A DNA stretch of 8,870 bases, from positions 1 to 8,870 of the forward strand of contig CAZRUA010000128.1 of NCBI GenBank assembly GCA_964603125.1. Reading direction: 5' to 3'. The stretch comes from CAZRUA01 sp964603125 (GTDB lineage Bacteria > Bacteroidota > Bacteroidia > B-17B0 > Aurantibacillaceae). The position numbers and the translations under genes are program-made. Numbering within the stretch: position 1 is the first letter of the stretch; every line of letters begins with the position of its first letter. Positions 1 through 6,763 of this stretch are shown here, one piece after another. The notes below the pieces were generated by a model. It had not been told where the DNA came from and searched no databases. It worked only from the letters and a program-made list of their open reading frames with translations.

Positions 1-25
1 GTGCGTCAATAAATATAAAAACAAA

Positions 26-466
26 ATGAAAAAAGTATTCACAATTGTAGCTGTTGTTTTAGGTTTAAACTTTACAGCCAAAGCACAAGAAGTTGTAACA
101 CCTCCAGTAGATGCTAATGCTTCAGAAATTAAGTTTGAATCGGAAGTTATTGATTATGGAGTTATTGCTCCAGATGCTAATACAGAAAGAGAATTTAAAT
201 TAAAAAACACTGGAAAAACACCATTAATAATTAGTGATGTTAAAGCTGAGTGCGGTTGTACTACAGTTGATGGTTTCCCAAAGGAACCAATTGCTCCAGG
301 CAAAACAGCTGTTATCAAAGTAAAATACGATGCTAAAAATCGCCCAGGACAATTTAACAAGAAAATTACAGTTACTTCAAATTCAAAAACTCCAACCATT
401 TATCTTTATATCAAAGGTAATGTTAAAGCGGCAGCTCCTGCTCCAGCAGCCCCTGCCAATAAATAA
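26..466 (+). CDS. Exported DUF1573 domain protein (first of two)
   Basis: This is a small exported protein of the DUF1573 family, which has an Ig-like beta-sandwich fold and is common in Bacteroidota; its molecular role is not established. Residues 1-20 form a signal peptide (lysines, a hydrophobic core, then AKA before Q21). The DUF1573 domain covers about residues 35-133: the opening F-x-x-x-V-x-D-Y-G strand, the NTGKTPL turn at 61-67, the family signature AECGCT at 74-79 with Cys76 and Cys78, and the PGK turn at 91-93 leading into the last strands. The tail (134-146) is rich in Ala and Pro and is probably disordered. The ATG is preceded by an A-rich leader with no Shine-Dalgarno, as usual in this phylum, and fits the signal peptide. 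Its promoter must lie outside the window. A terminator follows it, so it is probably transcribed separately from the next DUF1573 gene. Family assignment is firm; function is unknown. Confidence 0.95.
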   Translation: MKKVFTIVAVVLGLNFTAKAQEVVTPPVDANASEIKFESEVIDYGVIAPDANTEREFKLKNTGKTPLIISDVKAECGCTTVDGFPKEPIAPGKTAVIKVKYDAKNRPGQFNKKITVTSNSKTPTIYLYIKGNVKAAAPAPAAPANK

Positions 467-487
467 TTTGTTTGTTTGTTTTGTATC

Positions 488-518
488 AAGGCGGGAGAAT
501 TTGCTTCCGCCTTTTTTT
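488..518 (+). terminator. Rho-independent terminator after the first DUF1573 gene
   Basis: A perfect 7-bp stem (AAGGCGG at 488-494 pairing with CCGCCTT at 507-513) closes a 12-base loop and runs straight into a T tract ending at 518. Its GC-rich core stands out against the AT-rich surroundings. It lies 22 bases after the stop codon of the upstream gene and should end that transcript. There is no matching A tract on the other side, so it looks one-directional. Confidence 0.88.
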
Positions 519-534
519 ATTCCTATTTTTAAAA

Positions 535-542
535 GATATTTG
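535..542 (+). promoter_or_regulatory. Possible -7 box for the second DUF1573 gene
   Basis: GATATTTG matches the Bacteroidota -7 consensus TAnnTTTG except at the first base, and lies 17 bases before the ATG at 560. The expected -33 TTTG would fall in the T tract of the preceding terminator, where only TTTT is found. The need for a promoter is inferred from the terminator just upstream; the match itself is weak. Confidence 0.3.
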
Positions 543-559
543 CATACCAAACCATTTCA

Positions 560-937
560 ATGAAAACACTCAAATCCATAGCTTTAATCCTTTTCTTGCT
601 AATTCAAGTAAATGCGAGCTCACAAGCCCAAATTAAAGTAAAAAAAGCAAAGCAAAAATTTGGTTTTGTTAAGCAAGGTAAAATTGTAACTCTTGAATAT
701 GAATTTATAAACACCGGAGATAAACCTCTAAAAATTACTGATTATAAAGCCGAATGTAGCTGCACTGAAGTTGAAATTCCAAGTCCAGAAATAATACCAA
801 AACAAAAGGGAATCATTAAAGTAACTTTTAATACCAAAGATGCGTACGATAGGCCAGATAGAATTGTAGAAATCATTTCAAACGCAACAGTTTCACCCGT
901 TTATTTGCGCTTTAAAGGCGTTGTTTTAAAGAAATAG
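560..937 (+). CDS. Exported DUF1573 domain protein (second, shorter paralogue)
   Basis: This is a second DUF1573 protein, 125 residues, made almost entirely of the signal peptide plus one domain. Residues 1-23 form a signal peptide with hydrophobic core ALILFLLIQV and likely cleavage around SQAQ. The domain covers about 25-122, with the turn NTGDKPL at 51-57 and the signature AECSCT at 64-69 (Cys66 and Cys68), directly equivalent to AECGCT in the upstream gene. It lacks the Ala/Pro-rich tail of its neighbour and ends in basic residues. The shared signature, turn spacing and adjacency indicate an old tandem duplication, although overall identity is modest by eye. It lies 93 bases after its paralogue, beyond a terminator, so it probably has its own promoter. 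Function unknown; a structural or binding role in the periplasm is the most that can be inferred. Confidence 0.94.
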   Translation: MKTLKSIALILFLLIQVNASSQAQIKVKKAKQKFGFVKQGKIVTLEYEFINTGDKPLKITDYKAECSCTEVEIPSPEIIPKQKGIIKVTFNTKDAYDRPDRIVEIISNATVSPVYLRFKGVVLKK

Positions 938-942
938 TTTTT

Positions 943-973
943 TTTGAGAAATACGGAATTTTCAGCATATTTG
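943..973 (+). promoter_or_regulatory. Bacteroidota-type promoter for the aminotransferase run
   Basis: TTTG at 943-946, a 19-base spacer, and CATATTTG at 966-973 match the Bacteroidota housekeeping promoter pattern (TTTG, about 19 bases, TAnnTTTG), with one mismatch at the first base of the -7 box. Transcription would start near 980, giving a short leader of about 12 bases before the ATG at 992. It probably drives the run of genes that extends to 6744. Confidence 0.55.
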
Positions 974-991
974 TATAAATTATAACACATT

Positions 992-2191
992 ATGCCAAAG
1001 ATTTCTGCGAAGGCTGATAAGATGCCTTCATCCCCTATTAGAAAGTTAGTTCCATTTGCCGATGCTGCTAAAAAAAGAGGAACAAAAATATATCACCTAA
1101 ATATTGGTCAGCCAGATATAGAAACCCCAGATACTTTTTTAAACGCAATTAAAAATGCTGATTTAAAAATTCTTGAATATAGCCATAGCGCTGGTATCGA
1201 AAGCTACAGAAAAAAACTTGCCGATTATTACAAATCATTCCAAATGAATGTTGAGGCTAATGATATTATCATAACAAACGGAGGTTCCGAAGCTATTTCA
1301 ATTGCTATGATGACTTGCCTTAATCCAGGCGATGAAGTTATTATACCTGAACCATTTTATGCAAACTACAACGGTTTTAGCATTGCTGCTGATGTAGTTG
1401 TAAAACCTATAAGAAGTTATATTGATAATGGTTTTGCCTTACCACCTATTTCAGAATTTGAAAAACTTATCACCCCAAAAACAAAAGCTATCATGATTTG
1501 TAATCCAGGTAACCCAACAGGTTATTTGTATAACAGACAAGAGCTTGAACAAATAAAAGAATTAGTAATAAAATACGATTTATATTTATTTAGCGATGAG
1601 GTTTACCGCGAGTTTTGCTACGATGGCAAAGAATACGTTTCGGTAATGCATTTAACCGGAATTGAAAACAATGTAATTCTATTGGATTCGATCTCAAAAC
1701 GCTACAGCGCTTGTGGAGCTAGAATTGGAGCTCTAATTTCAAAGAATAAAGATGTTATGGCTGGAGCTATGAAATTTGCTCAAGCAAGATTAAGTCCGCC
1801 AACATTTGGTCAAATTGGTGCTGAAGCTGCTTTAAACACCCCTAAATCTTATTTCGATACTGTAAGTGCTGAGTATGTTTCTCGTCGTAATTTAGTAATT
1901 ACAGAGTTAAACAAAATGCCAGGTGTAACATGCCCTAGTCCAAGTGGAGCTTTTTATTGCATTGCTAAATTACCTATTGACAATTCGGATAAGTTTTGCC
2001 AATGGTTACTAGAAGAATTTAGCTTTAATGGCCAAACGGTTATGTTAGCGCCAGCAACAGGTTTTTATTCAACTCCAGGAGCAGGGATTGATGAGGTTAG
2101 ACTAGCCTATGTTTTAAATAAAACTGATTTACAAAACGCTATGAATTGTTTAAGTGAAGCCTTAAAGCAATACCCAGGTAAAACAAACTAA
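992..2191 (+). CDS. PLP-dependent aminotransferase, class I/II (aspartate-aminotransferase-like)
   Basis: This cytoplasmic fold-type-I aminotransferase moves an amino group between an amino acid and a 2-oxo acid using pyridoxal phosphate. The expected motifs are present in order: NIGQPDI at 37-43, NGGSEA at 96-101 (cofactor phosphate region), the aromatic pair F122-Y123 beside the ring, NPGNPTG at 171-177 with Asn174, SDEVY at 201-205 with Asp202 and Tyr205, the Schiff-base lysine Lys236 in SISKRYSACGARIG with Arg244, and the carboxylate-binding arginine Arg370 in DEVRLAY. At 399 residues it is full length for the family. The N terminus with MPSSPIRKLVPFA at 11-23 is the usual beginning of this Bacteroidota subgroup and supports this ATG; there is no signal peptide. 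The substrate cannot be read from the sequence: aspartate, alanine or aromatic amino acids are all possible. It is the first gene of the run and its stop lies 3 bases before the next ATG. Confidence 0.96.
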   Translation: MPKISAKADKMPSSPIRKLVPFADAAKKRGTKIYHLNIGQPDIETPDTFLNAIKNADLKILEYSHSAGIESYRKKLADYYKSFQMNVEANDIIITNGGSEAISIAMMTCLNPGDEVIIPEPFYANYNGFSIAADVVVKPIRSYIDNGFALPPISEFEKLITPKTKAIMICNPGNPTGYLYNRQELEQIKELVIKYDLYLFSDEVYREFCYDGKEYVSVMHLTGIENNVILLDSISKRYSACGARIGALISKNKDVMAGAMKFAQARLSPPTFGQIGAEAALNTPKSYFDTVSAEYVSRRNLVITELNKMPGVTCPSPSGAFYCIAKLPIDNSDKFCQWLLEEFSFNGQTVMLAPATGFYSTPGAGIDEVRLAYVLNKTDLQNAMNCLSEALKQYPGKTN

Positions 2192-2194
2192 TTA

Positions 2195-4207
2195 ATGAAA
2201 AAACTTAAACAACTTTCTTTATTGTGCTTTGTATTAGTGCAATTCCAAATGTGGGCACAAGTAATTTCACCTGTGCAACAAAAAATTAATGCCATCGAAA
2301 TTTCCAATTCATATGGCGGTGTAAATTTATATTCTAAAAAAACCACAATCGATTATCGTTTCTTTTTTGGAACAAAGAAAAGTTATACCATAACTGTTGA
2401 TGGCAATAGCGCTGCATTAACCAGAGCATTAGAAGATATTATGAAGGATGTGCAGCGAGGCGACACACCAAGTGTTTTTGTTGAAGAACACTTTAAGAGT
2501 GAGTTAGTAGCTGCCACAAGCGATTTAACTTATACCGAATCTGTTTTTTATGATGATGAATCTTCTGTTTCAGACATCAAATGCACAGATGAAAATAAAA
2601 AACTATTCTACCCTATTGCTTATCGTGGAAACTACCAAAGCAACAATATTTTTCATGATGATGTTAAAATGTGTCGTTTTGCGGTTGATTTTCCAAACAT
2701 TGGTAGTAGAAGAACACTGGAGTACAAAAAAACTTATGAAGATTGTAAATACCTTAACAAAGTTTATTTTAACAATGATTATCCAATTGAAGAATTAGAA
2801 ATAAACTTTGAAATTCCGAACAACATTGAAGTTGAATTAAAACAAATTAATTTTGATAAGATAACGCTTGAAAAAAGCGAAAAACCCGGGAAAGACAAAA
2901 AAAATCCTTCAACCATTTATACTTTTAAAACAAAAAAAGTAAAACAGTTTAAAGAAGAAAAAAATGCTCCAAGCTTTGCTACCATTTACCCTCACATTAT
3001 TGTTCTTTTAAAATCTGCAAGCCTAAAAGGAATAACAGTAAAGTCTTTTCACAACCAACAAGATTTATACAATTGGTGTAATGGACTTTGCAAACAAGTA
3101 GAAAATGATACAGCGAAATTAAAAGGCATTGTTGCCGATTTAATTAAAGACAAAAATACAGACGAAGAAAAATTAGCTAGTGTTTTTTACTGGGTACAAG
3201 ATCGAATTCGCTACATAGCATTTGAAGATGGAATTATGGGTTACAAACCTCAATCGGCAGATAAAGTTTACGGACAGTTGTATGGAGATTGCAAAGGTAT
3301 GGCTAACTTAACCAAAACAATGCTAAAGCTTGCAGGTTTTGATGCTCGATTAACTTGGATTGGAACACGCGGTATTGGTTATAATGAATTTATTCCAATG
3401 TTAGGGATGTATAACCATATGATTTGTACAGTTATTTTAAAAGATAAAAAATACTTTATCGATGGAACTGAAGATTATATTTCTTTGGGTGATTACGCAC
3501 ACCGCATACAAGGAAGAACTGTAATGGTGGAAGATGGAGACAAATTTATTGTGGAGAAAATTCCTGAGTACGATTACAATCATAATCTTTTATCCAGCGA
3601 TGTAGATTTAAAATTGGATGGTGACAAAATCATTGGAACCAAAGTAAGTGTGTTTAATGGCGAAGAAAAAACCAATTTATTGCGTTCGTATGCAAGTATT
3701 AAAAATGAAAACAAGGACAATGCATTAAGACAATATTTAAAATCGAGTAACAAAAATGTGAATATAACAGACATTAAATCGAGTGATTTAACCAATCGTG
3801 ATGCTACTTTGAGTTTAAATTATGGTTTTACAGTTGACAACCATGTTTACACAAACAATAATGACAAATATGTTTTTGTTGATTACGAAAAAGAATTTGA
3901 GAACTTCATATTTGATACTGCTCGCGTTTTTGATTATGAATTTGACAACAAGTTTTACACAAAAGATCGATATAGTTTTAATATACCTTCAGGTAGTAAA
4001 GTAAAATCTATGCCATCTAACTTAAATGTTAAAACAGAATCATTTGAAATTAACATTGAATATGCGCAAGAAGCCAATGCGGTTGTTTACAAAAAATCTT
4101 TCATAATTAACGAAGGTTTTATTGCTAAAAAAGACATGAAGAAATGGAACGAAGCAATAGAAAAGCTAAGAGTTATTTACAATAGTCCAATTATTTTAAC
4201 TAAATAA
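2195..4207 (+). CDS. Exported DUF3857/transglutaminase-like protein with intact catalytic triad
   Basis: This is a 670-residue exported protein with the three-part layout of Bacteroidota transglutaminase-like proteins. Residues 1-22 are a signal peptide ending in MWAQ. About 60-260 is a beta-rich region resembling a diverged DUF3857. About 310-430 is the transglutaminase-like core: FYWVQDRIRYI at 331-341, the nucleophile Cys366 in YGDCKG, His408 in YNHM and Asp423 in YFIDGTED, so the Cys-His-Asp triad is complete. About 540-670 is a DUF3858-like beta domain. Such domains can act as cysteine peptidases or transferases; the reaction and substrate here are unknown. The mature part has seven cysteines (130, 160, 184, 295, 299, 366, 411); Cys295 and Cys299, just before the core, could form a disulfide (inference). 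It starts 3 bases after the aminotransferase stop, which implies co-transcription and possible translational coupling. Confidence 0.93.
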   Translation: MKKLKQLSLLCFVLVQFQMWAQVISPVQQKINAIEISNSYGGVNLYSKKTTIDYRFFFGTKKSYTITVDGNSAALTRALEDIMKDVQRGDTPSVFVEEHFKSELVAATSDLTYTESVFYDDESSVSDIKCTDENKKLFYPIAYRGNYQSNNIFHDDVKMCRFAVDFPNIGSRRTLEYKKTYEDCKYLNKVYFNNDYPIEELEINFEIPNNIEVELKQINFDKITLEKSEKPGKDKKNPSTIYTFKTKKVKQFKEEKNAPSFATIYPHIIVLLKSASLKGITVKSFHNQQDLYNWCNGLCKQVENDTAKLKGIVADLIKDKNTDEEKLASVFYWVQDRIRYIAFEDGIMGYKPQSADKVYGQLYGDCKGMANLTKTMLKLAGFDARLTWIGTRGIGYNEFIPMLGMYNHMICTVILKDKKYFIDGTEDYISLGDYAHRIQGRTVMVEDGDKFIVEKIPEYDYNHNLLSSDVDLKLDGDKIIGTKVSVFNGEEKTNLLRSYASIKNENKDNALRQYLKSSNKNVNITDIKSSDLTNRDATLSLNYGFTVDNHVYTNNNDKYVFVDYEKEFENFIFDTARVFDYEFDNKFYTKDRYSFNIPSGSKVKSMPSNLNVKTESFEINIEYAQEANAVVYKKSFIINEGFIAKKDMKKWNEAIEKLRVIYNSPIILTK

Positions 4208-4211
4208 TTGG
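4187..4211 (+). repeat. Perfect inverted repeat across a stop codon
   Basis: CCAATTATTT (4187-4196) and AAATAATTGG (4202-4211) are exact reverse complements separated by the 5-base loop TAACT. The structure includes the last codons and the TAA (4205-4207) of the transglutaminase-like gene and ends 19 bases before the ATG of its paralogue. No T tract follows, so it is not a standard intrinsic terminator. It could form an mRNA hairpin that protects the upstream 3' end or tunes expression of the downstream gene; that role is inference. Confidence 0.6.
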
Positions 4212-4230
4212 CTCAATAAAACATTATAAA

Positions 4231-6420
4231 ATGAAAAAAATATTTTCAATACTTTGCTTTTTAGCTGTTACCAATTTAATTGCACAGACTTCATACACTG
4301 ATTTGTTAAAGCAAATGCCTGAGGCATGGAACAAAGAATCAGCCGTTATTTTACAAATGACGAAATCATATACAGCTCAAAATGATGATGTATATTATTC
4401 GCCATACATGAAAATTAAAGAAACAATTACTAAGAAAATAAAAATTAATGACTTAGCTGCTGTTGAAGATTTTTCGCAATTATTTTTCCCTACTGAATCT
4501 ACCAAAAGTAATAACAATAATTTTAATTCGGGAGATAAGGTTTTATGTACTGTTGTAAAAAAAGATGGCTCAAGATTAGAAGTAAAGGAAGATCAGGCTA
4601 TTCCAATGCAAGTGAACTCATCACTTGGTAACAATTGGAGTTATGGCAACTATACTTACATGAAAAAATTAGCCGTTCCTAATTTGGAAATTGGTGATAT
4701 TATTGAGTACTCTCATACTTACACAAGCTACTCAAGCAATTTATATATTGATAGAATTTATTTACAAGACGACTACCCTATTGTTGAATTAAATGTTGAA
4801 TTATCGGTATCAAGCGATTACGATTTTAAACAAGTAACTTTTAATTCAGCCAAAAAATTAAGTAATGAAAATAGCAGTAGATATAAACTACAATTAAATA
4901 ATGTTGAAAAAGTAAGAGATGAATTATGGAGTTATAAACCTCAAAACATTCCTTTTATTCGTTATAAAATCCAACGAATTAACCCGAACAAAAAAGTTGA
5001 ATTGGATGATGAGAAATACCTACAGGAGTATATTTCAAAAGAATTATACGAGAATCAGTATGCGAAAATGAATAAAAAATATTCATCAAAAATTTTACGC
5101 TTCATCAATAAAAATTATAAAAACGAAACCGATCCTGGTGTTATATCCCAACATGCTTATTATTATTTCAGGTATCTAGTTAGTGAAGATGCTTTTAACG
5201 GAACTATTGTTGACGGAAATAAACGTAATGCAGGACAAGTAAGTGATATTGTATTCATTTCAACTATGTTGGATGTTTTAAATACTAAAAAAATACCAGT
5301 AAAAATTGCAGCATTTGTGCCAAGAGATGCCGGTAATTTAGATCATGCATTAATGCCATTTGAATATACTTTAGGATTAAAAGTAGGAGAAGGAAAAACA
5401 TTTTATTTATTTAACTTCACTAATAACTCATTAATGGATGAGCTGCCTGCAGATTACACAAATACTGAAACATACGCTTTTACAGCAAGTAAACACTTCA
5501 AAAAAGCAAAAATCAGATGGGCTTTATCTATACAGCCAACTTTTATTATTTTACCTTTAGTTGTATATGCTGTTGAAAATGGCATTCACAAAAACAAACG
5601 TGTATATGATGTTCAAAAAAGTCAAATACCTAAAAGTGATCCTGAAACAAATTTAGTTGACACAGAAATTAAAATTGATTTGAACAAGATTAGTGGTAAC
5701 AGCGAAGTAAACGCCTCAAGAAAGGTTACATTAGGAGGAAACAATAAAGGGAATTTCTCGAGTTTATTTGCTGCAAGAAAAGAGTTAATGGAAGAAGATA
5801 AAGCTGAATTAGGTTTAAAAACACAACAACAAAACTTAAAACTTACACCATTAATGCAAAAACTAAATGATTTATTAATTGAAAAAGAAGAGAAGGAAAT
5901 AAAAGCTTATTTACAAAACGATGTAGAAGATGAGGATTTACAAGTTTCTAAATTCAACTCTTACAAATTAATTAATCACGGAAGAAGCCCTAAAAACCCA
6001 CTTTTGGTTTACGAACAAAACTTTGATTTAGCCGATGCTGTTTTTGAAAGTGCAGATAAAAAGAGTATTTTCATTAATGCAGGCTCATTAATTGGAGGTC
6101 AAATTACATTAAAAGAAAATCAAATGAAACGCTATACAAACATTGATTTTCCTAATGCACGTACAATAAGCAATTCAATTGAATTTACAGTTCCTGAAGG
6201 TTTTACAGCAGTTAATTTAAAAGATTTTGAAACTAAAATTGACAATGAAACGGGTTCTTTTATTTCAAGCGCATCATTAGTTGGAAACAAAATAGTTATT
6301 AAAACGAGCAAAGTTTATAAGCTTGAAAAAGTGAAAAAAGAAGATTGGGGTAAGATGGTTGATTTCTTAGATGCAGCGTATCACTTCACACAAAAGAAAT
6401 TGATACTATCAAAGCAATAA
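4231..6420 (+). CDS. Exported DUF3857/transglutaminase-like protein with degenerate active site
   Basis: This is a 729-residue exported paralogue of the preceding gene. Residues 1-19 are a signal peptide (MKK start, ending LIAQ). DUF3857 spans about 55-215 and is well preserved, including the strand KLAVPNLEIGDIIEYSHTY at 146-164 and the YLQDDYPIVELNVELS segment at 177-192. The transglutaminase-like region is about 285-400, but the catalytic residues are largely lost. Aligning its TML (345-347) with TML of the neighbour puts Gln336 where the nucleophilic Cys should be, and there is no cysteine anywhere nearby (the mature chain has only Cys106). His372 in NLDHALMPFEY is kept, and Asn395 sits where Asp is expected. 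A charged, partly helical stretch (about 510-570) precedes a DUF3858-like C-terminal domain (about 595-729). I infer a non-enzymatic binding or scaffold protein. The DUF3857 assignment is firm; the loss of activity is inferred from motif alignment by eye. It follows its paralogue after 23 bases. Confidence 0.92.
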   Translation: MKKIFSILCFLAVTNLIAQTSYTDLLKQMPEAWNKESAVILQMTKSYTAQNDDVYYSPYMKIKETITKKIKINDLAAVEDFSQLFFPTESTKSNNNNFNSGDKVLCTVVKKDGSRLEVKEDQAIPMQVNSSLGNNWSYGNYTYMKKLAVPNLEIGDIIEYSHTYTSYSSNLYIDRIYLQDDYPIVELNVELSVSSDYDFKQVTFNSAKKLSNENSSRYKLQLNNVEKVRDELWSYKPQNIPFIRYKIQRINPNKKVELDDEKYLQEYISKELYENQYAKMNKKYSSKILRFINKNYKNETDPGVISQHAYYYFRYLVSEDAFNGTIVDGNKRNAGQVSDIVFISTMLDVLNTKKIPVKIAAFVPRDAGNLDHALMPFEYTLGLKVGEGKTFYLFNFTNNSLMDELPADYTNTETYAFTASKHFKKAKIRWALSIQPTFIILPLVVYAVENGIHKNKRVYDVQKSQIPKSDPETNLVDTEIKIDLNKISGNSEVNASRKVTLGGNNKGNFSSLFAARKELMEEDKAELGLKTQQQNLKLTPLMQKLNDLLIEKEEKEIKAYLQNDVEDEDLQVSKFNSYKLINHGRSPKNPLLVYEQNFDLADAVFESADKKSIFINAGSLIGGQITLKENQMKRYTNIDFPNARTISNSIEFTVPEGFTAVNLKDFETKIDNETGSFISSASLVGNKIVIKTSKVYKLEKVKKEDWGKMVDFLDAAYHFTQKKLILSKQ

Positions 6421-6429
6421 ACTATTAAA

Positions 6430-6744
6430 ATGTATAATAAAAACAAGATTAAACTAATTAGTATTTTAATAGTTTTATTATCACAATTTAATATTTATCT
6501 AATACTAAAAAAACAATCTGAAACACAAAGTATTTACACTTGCATAGGTATTTTTATTAGTATTGTTCAGATCATATCTGCAATAATAATCTGGAACAAC
6601 AAAAAAATAGGATTTATACTTTATTTTATAAGTGTGTTTCTTTTTTTTATATTCTATACAATTGGTAACCAAGGGCTATTTCAATCACTTATACCAGCAA
6701 TAATTTCTATTACTTTAGCTCGCGAGTTTAGAAATTCTAACTAA
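6430..6744 (+). CDS. Small membrane protein of unknown function
   Basis: I do not recognise this 104-residue protein. Its composition is strongly hydrophobic, rich in Ile, Leu, Phe and Tyr, with four likely membrane segments at about 8-27, 35-55, 60-79 and 83-97, and short charged loops (KKQSE at 27-31, NNKK at 56-59). It has a basic N terminus and ends in a polar REFRNSN tail. There is no cleavable signal peptide and no conserved motif I can name. It starts 9 bases after the degenerate transglutaminase-like gene and is most likely the last gene of that transcription unit. Its stop lies 11 bases from the stop of the convergent barrel gene. The spacing, A-rich start context and clean membrane pattern argue that it is a real gene; any link to its neighbours is only positional. 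Confidence 0.75.
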   Translation: MYNKNKIKLISILIVLLSQFNIYLILKKQSETQSIYTCIGIFISIVQIISAIIIWNNKKIGFILYFISVFLFFIFYTIGNQGLFQSLIPAIISITLAREFRNSN

Positions 6745-6763
6745 AAAGGAGCGAACTAAAAAG
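6739..6763. repeat. 10-bp direct repeat spanning two convergent stop codons
   Basis: AACTAAAAAG occurs at 6739-6748 and again at 6754-6763, a 15-base period with GGAGC between. The first copy supplies the TAA of the membrane-protein gene (6742-6744); the second contains CTA (6756-6758), read as TAG for the minus-strand barrel gene. A 13-base palindrome (TTAGAA-A-TTCTAA, 6728-6740) precedes it. It may be a small tandem duplication at the junction; no function is evident. Confidence 0.45.

Noticed and set aside
154..399. Minus-strand open frame of 81 codons inside the first DUF1573 gene
   Set aside because: It is fully antisense to a gene with a clear family signature, and its translation shows no coherent domain or start context.
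330..563. Plus-strand open frame of 77 codons overlapping the end of the first DUF1573 gene
   Set aside because: It runs in another frame through the gene and straight across the terminator at 488-518; the translation is low-complexity and unconvincing.
910..945. Possible terminator after the second DUF1573 gene (CTTTAAA/TTTAAAG stem, T tract at 938-945)
   Set aside because: The stem is almost all A-T, lies inside the coding region, and is separated from the T tract by six bases; the same T tract overlaps the proposed -33 element. Too weak to list.
2550..2798. Open frame of 82 codons inside the active-type transglutaminase gene (similar short frames at 3580-3795 minus and 3822-4004 plus)
   Set aside because: These are out-of-frame shadows of a long, well-supported gene with its full domain set.
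5511..5570. Hydrophobic stretch around residues 428-446 of the degenerate transglutaminase-like protein, considered as a transmembrane helix
   Set aside because: It is short, contains prolines and a polar residue, and sits between soluble beta-rich regions, so buried strands are more likely than a membrane anchor.
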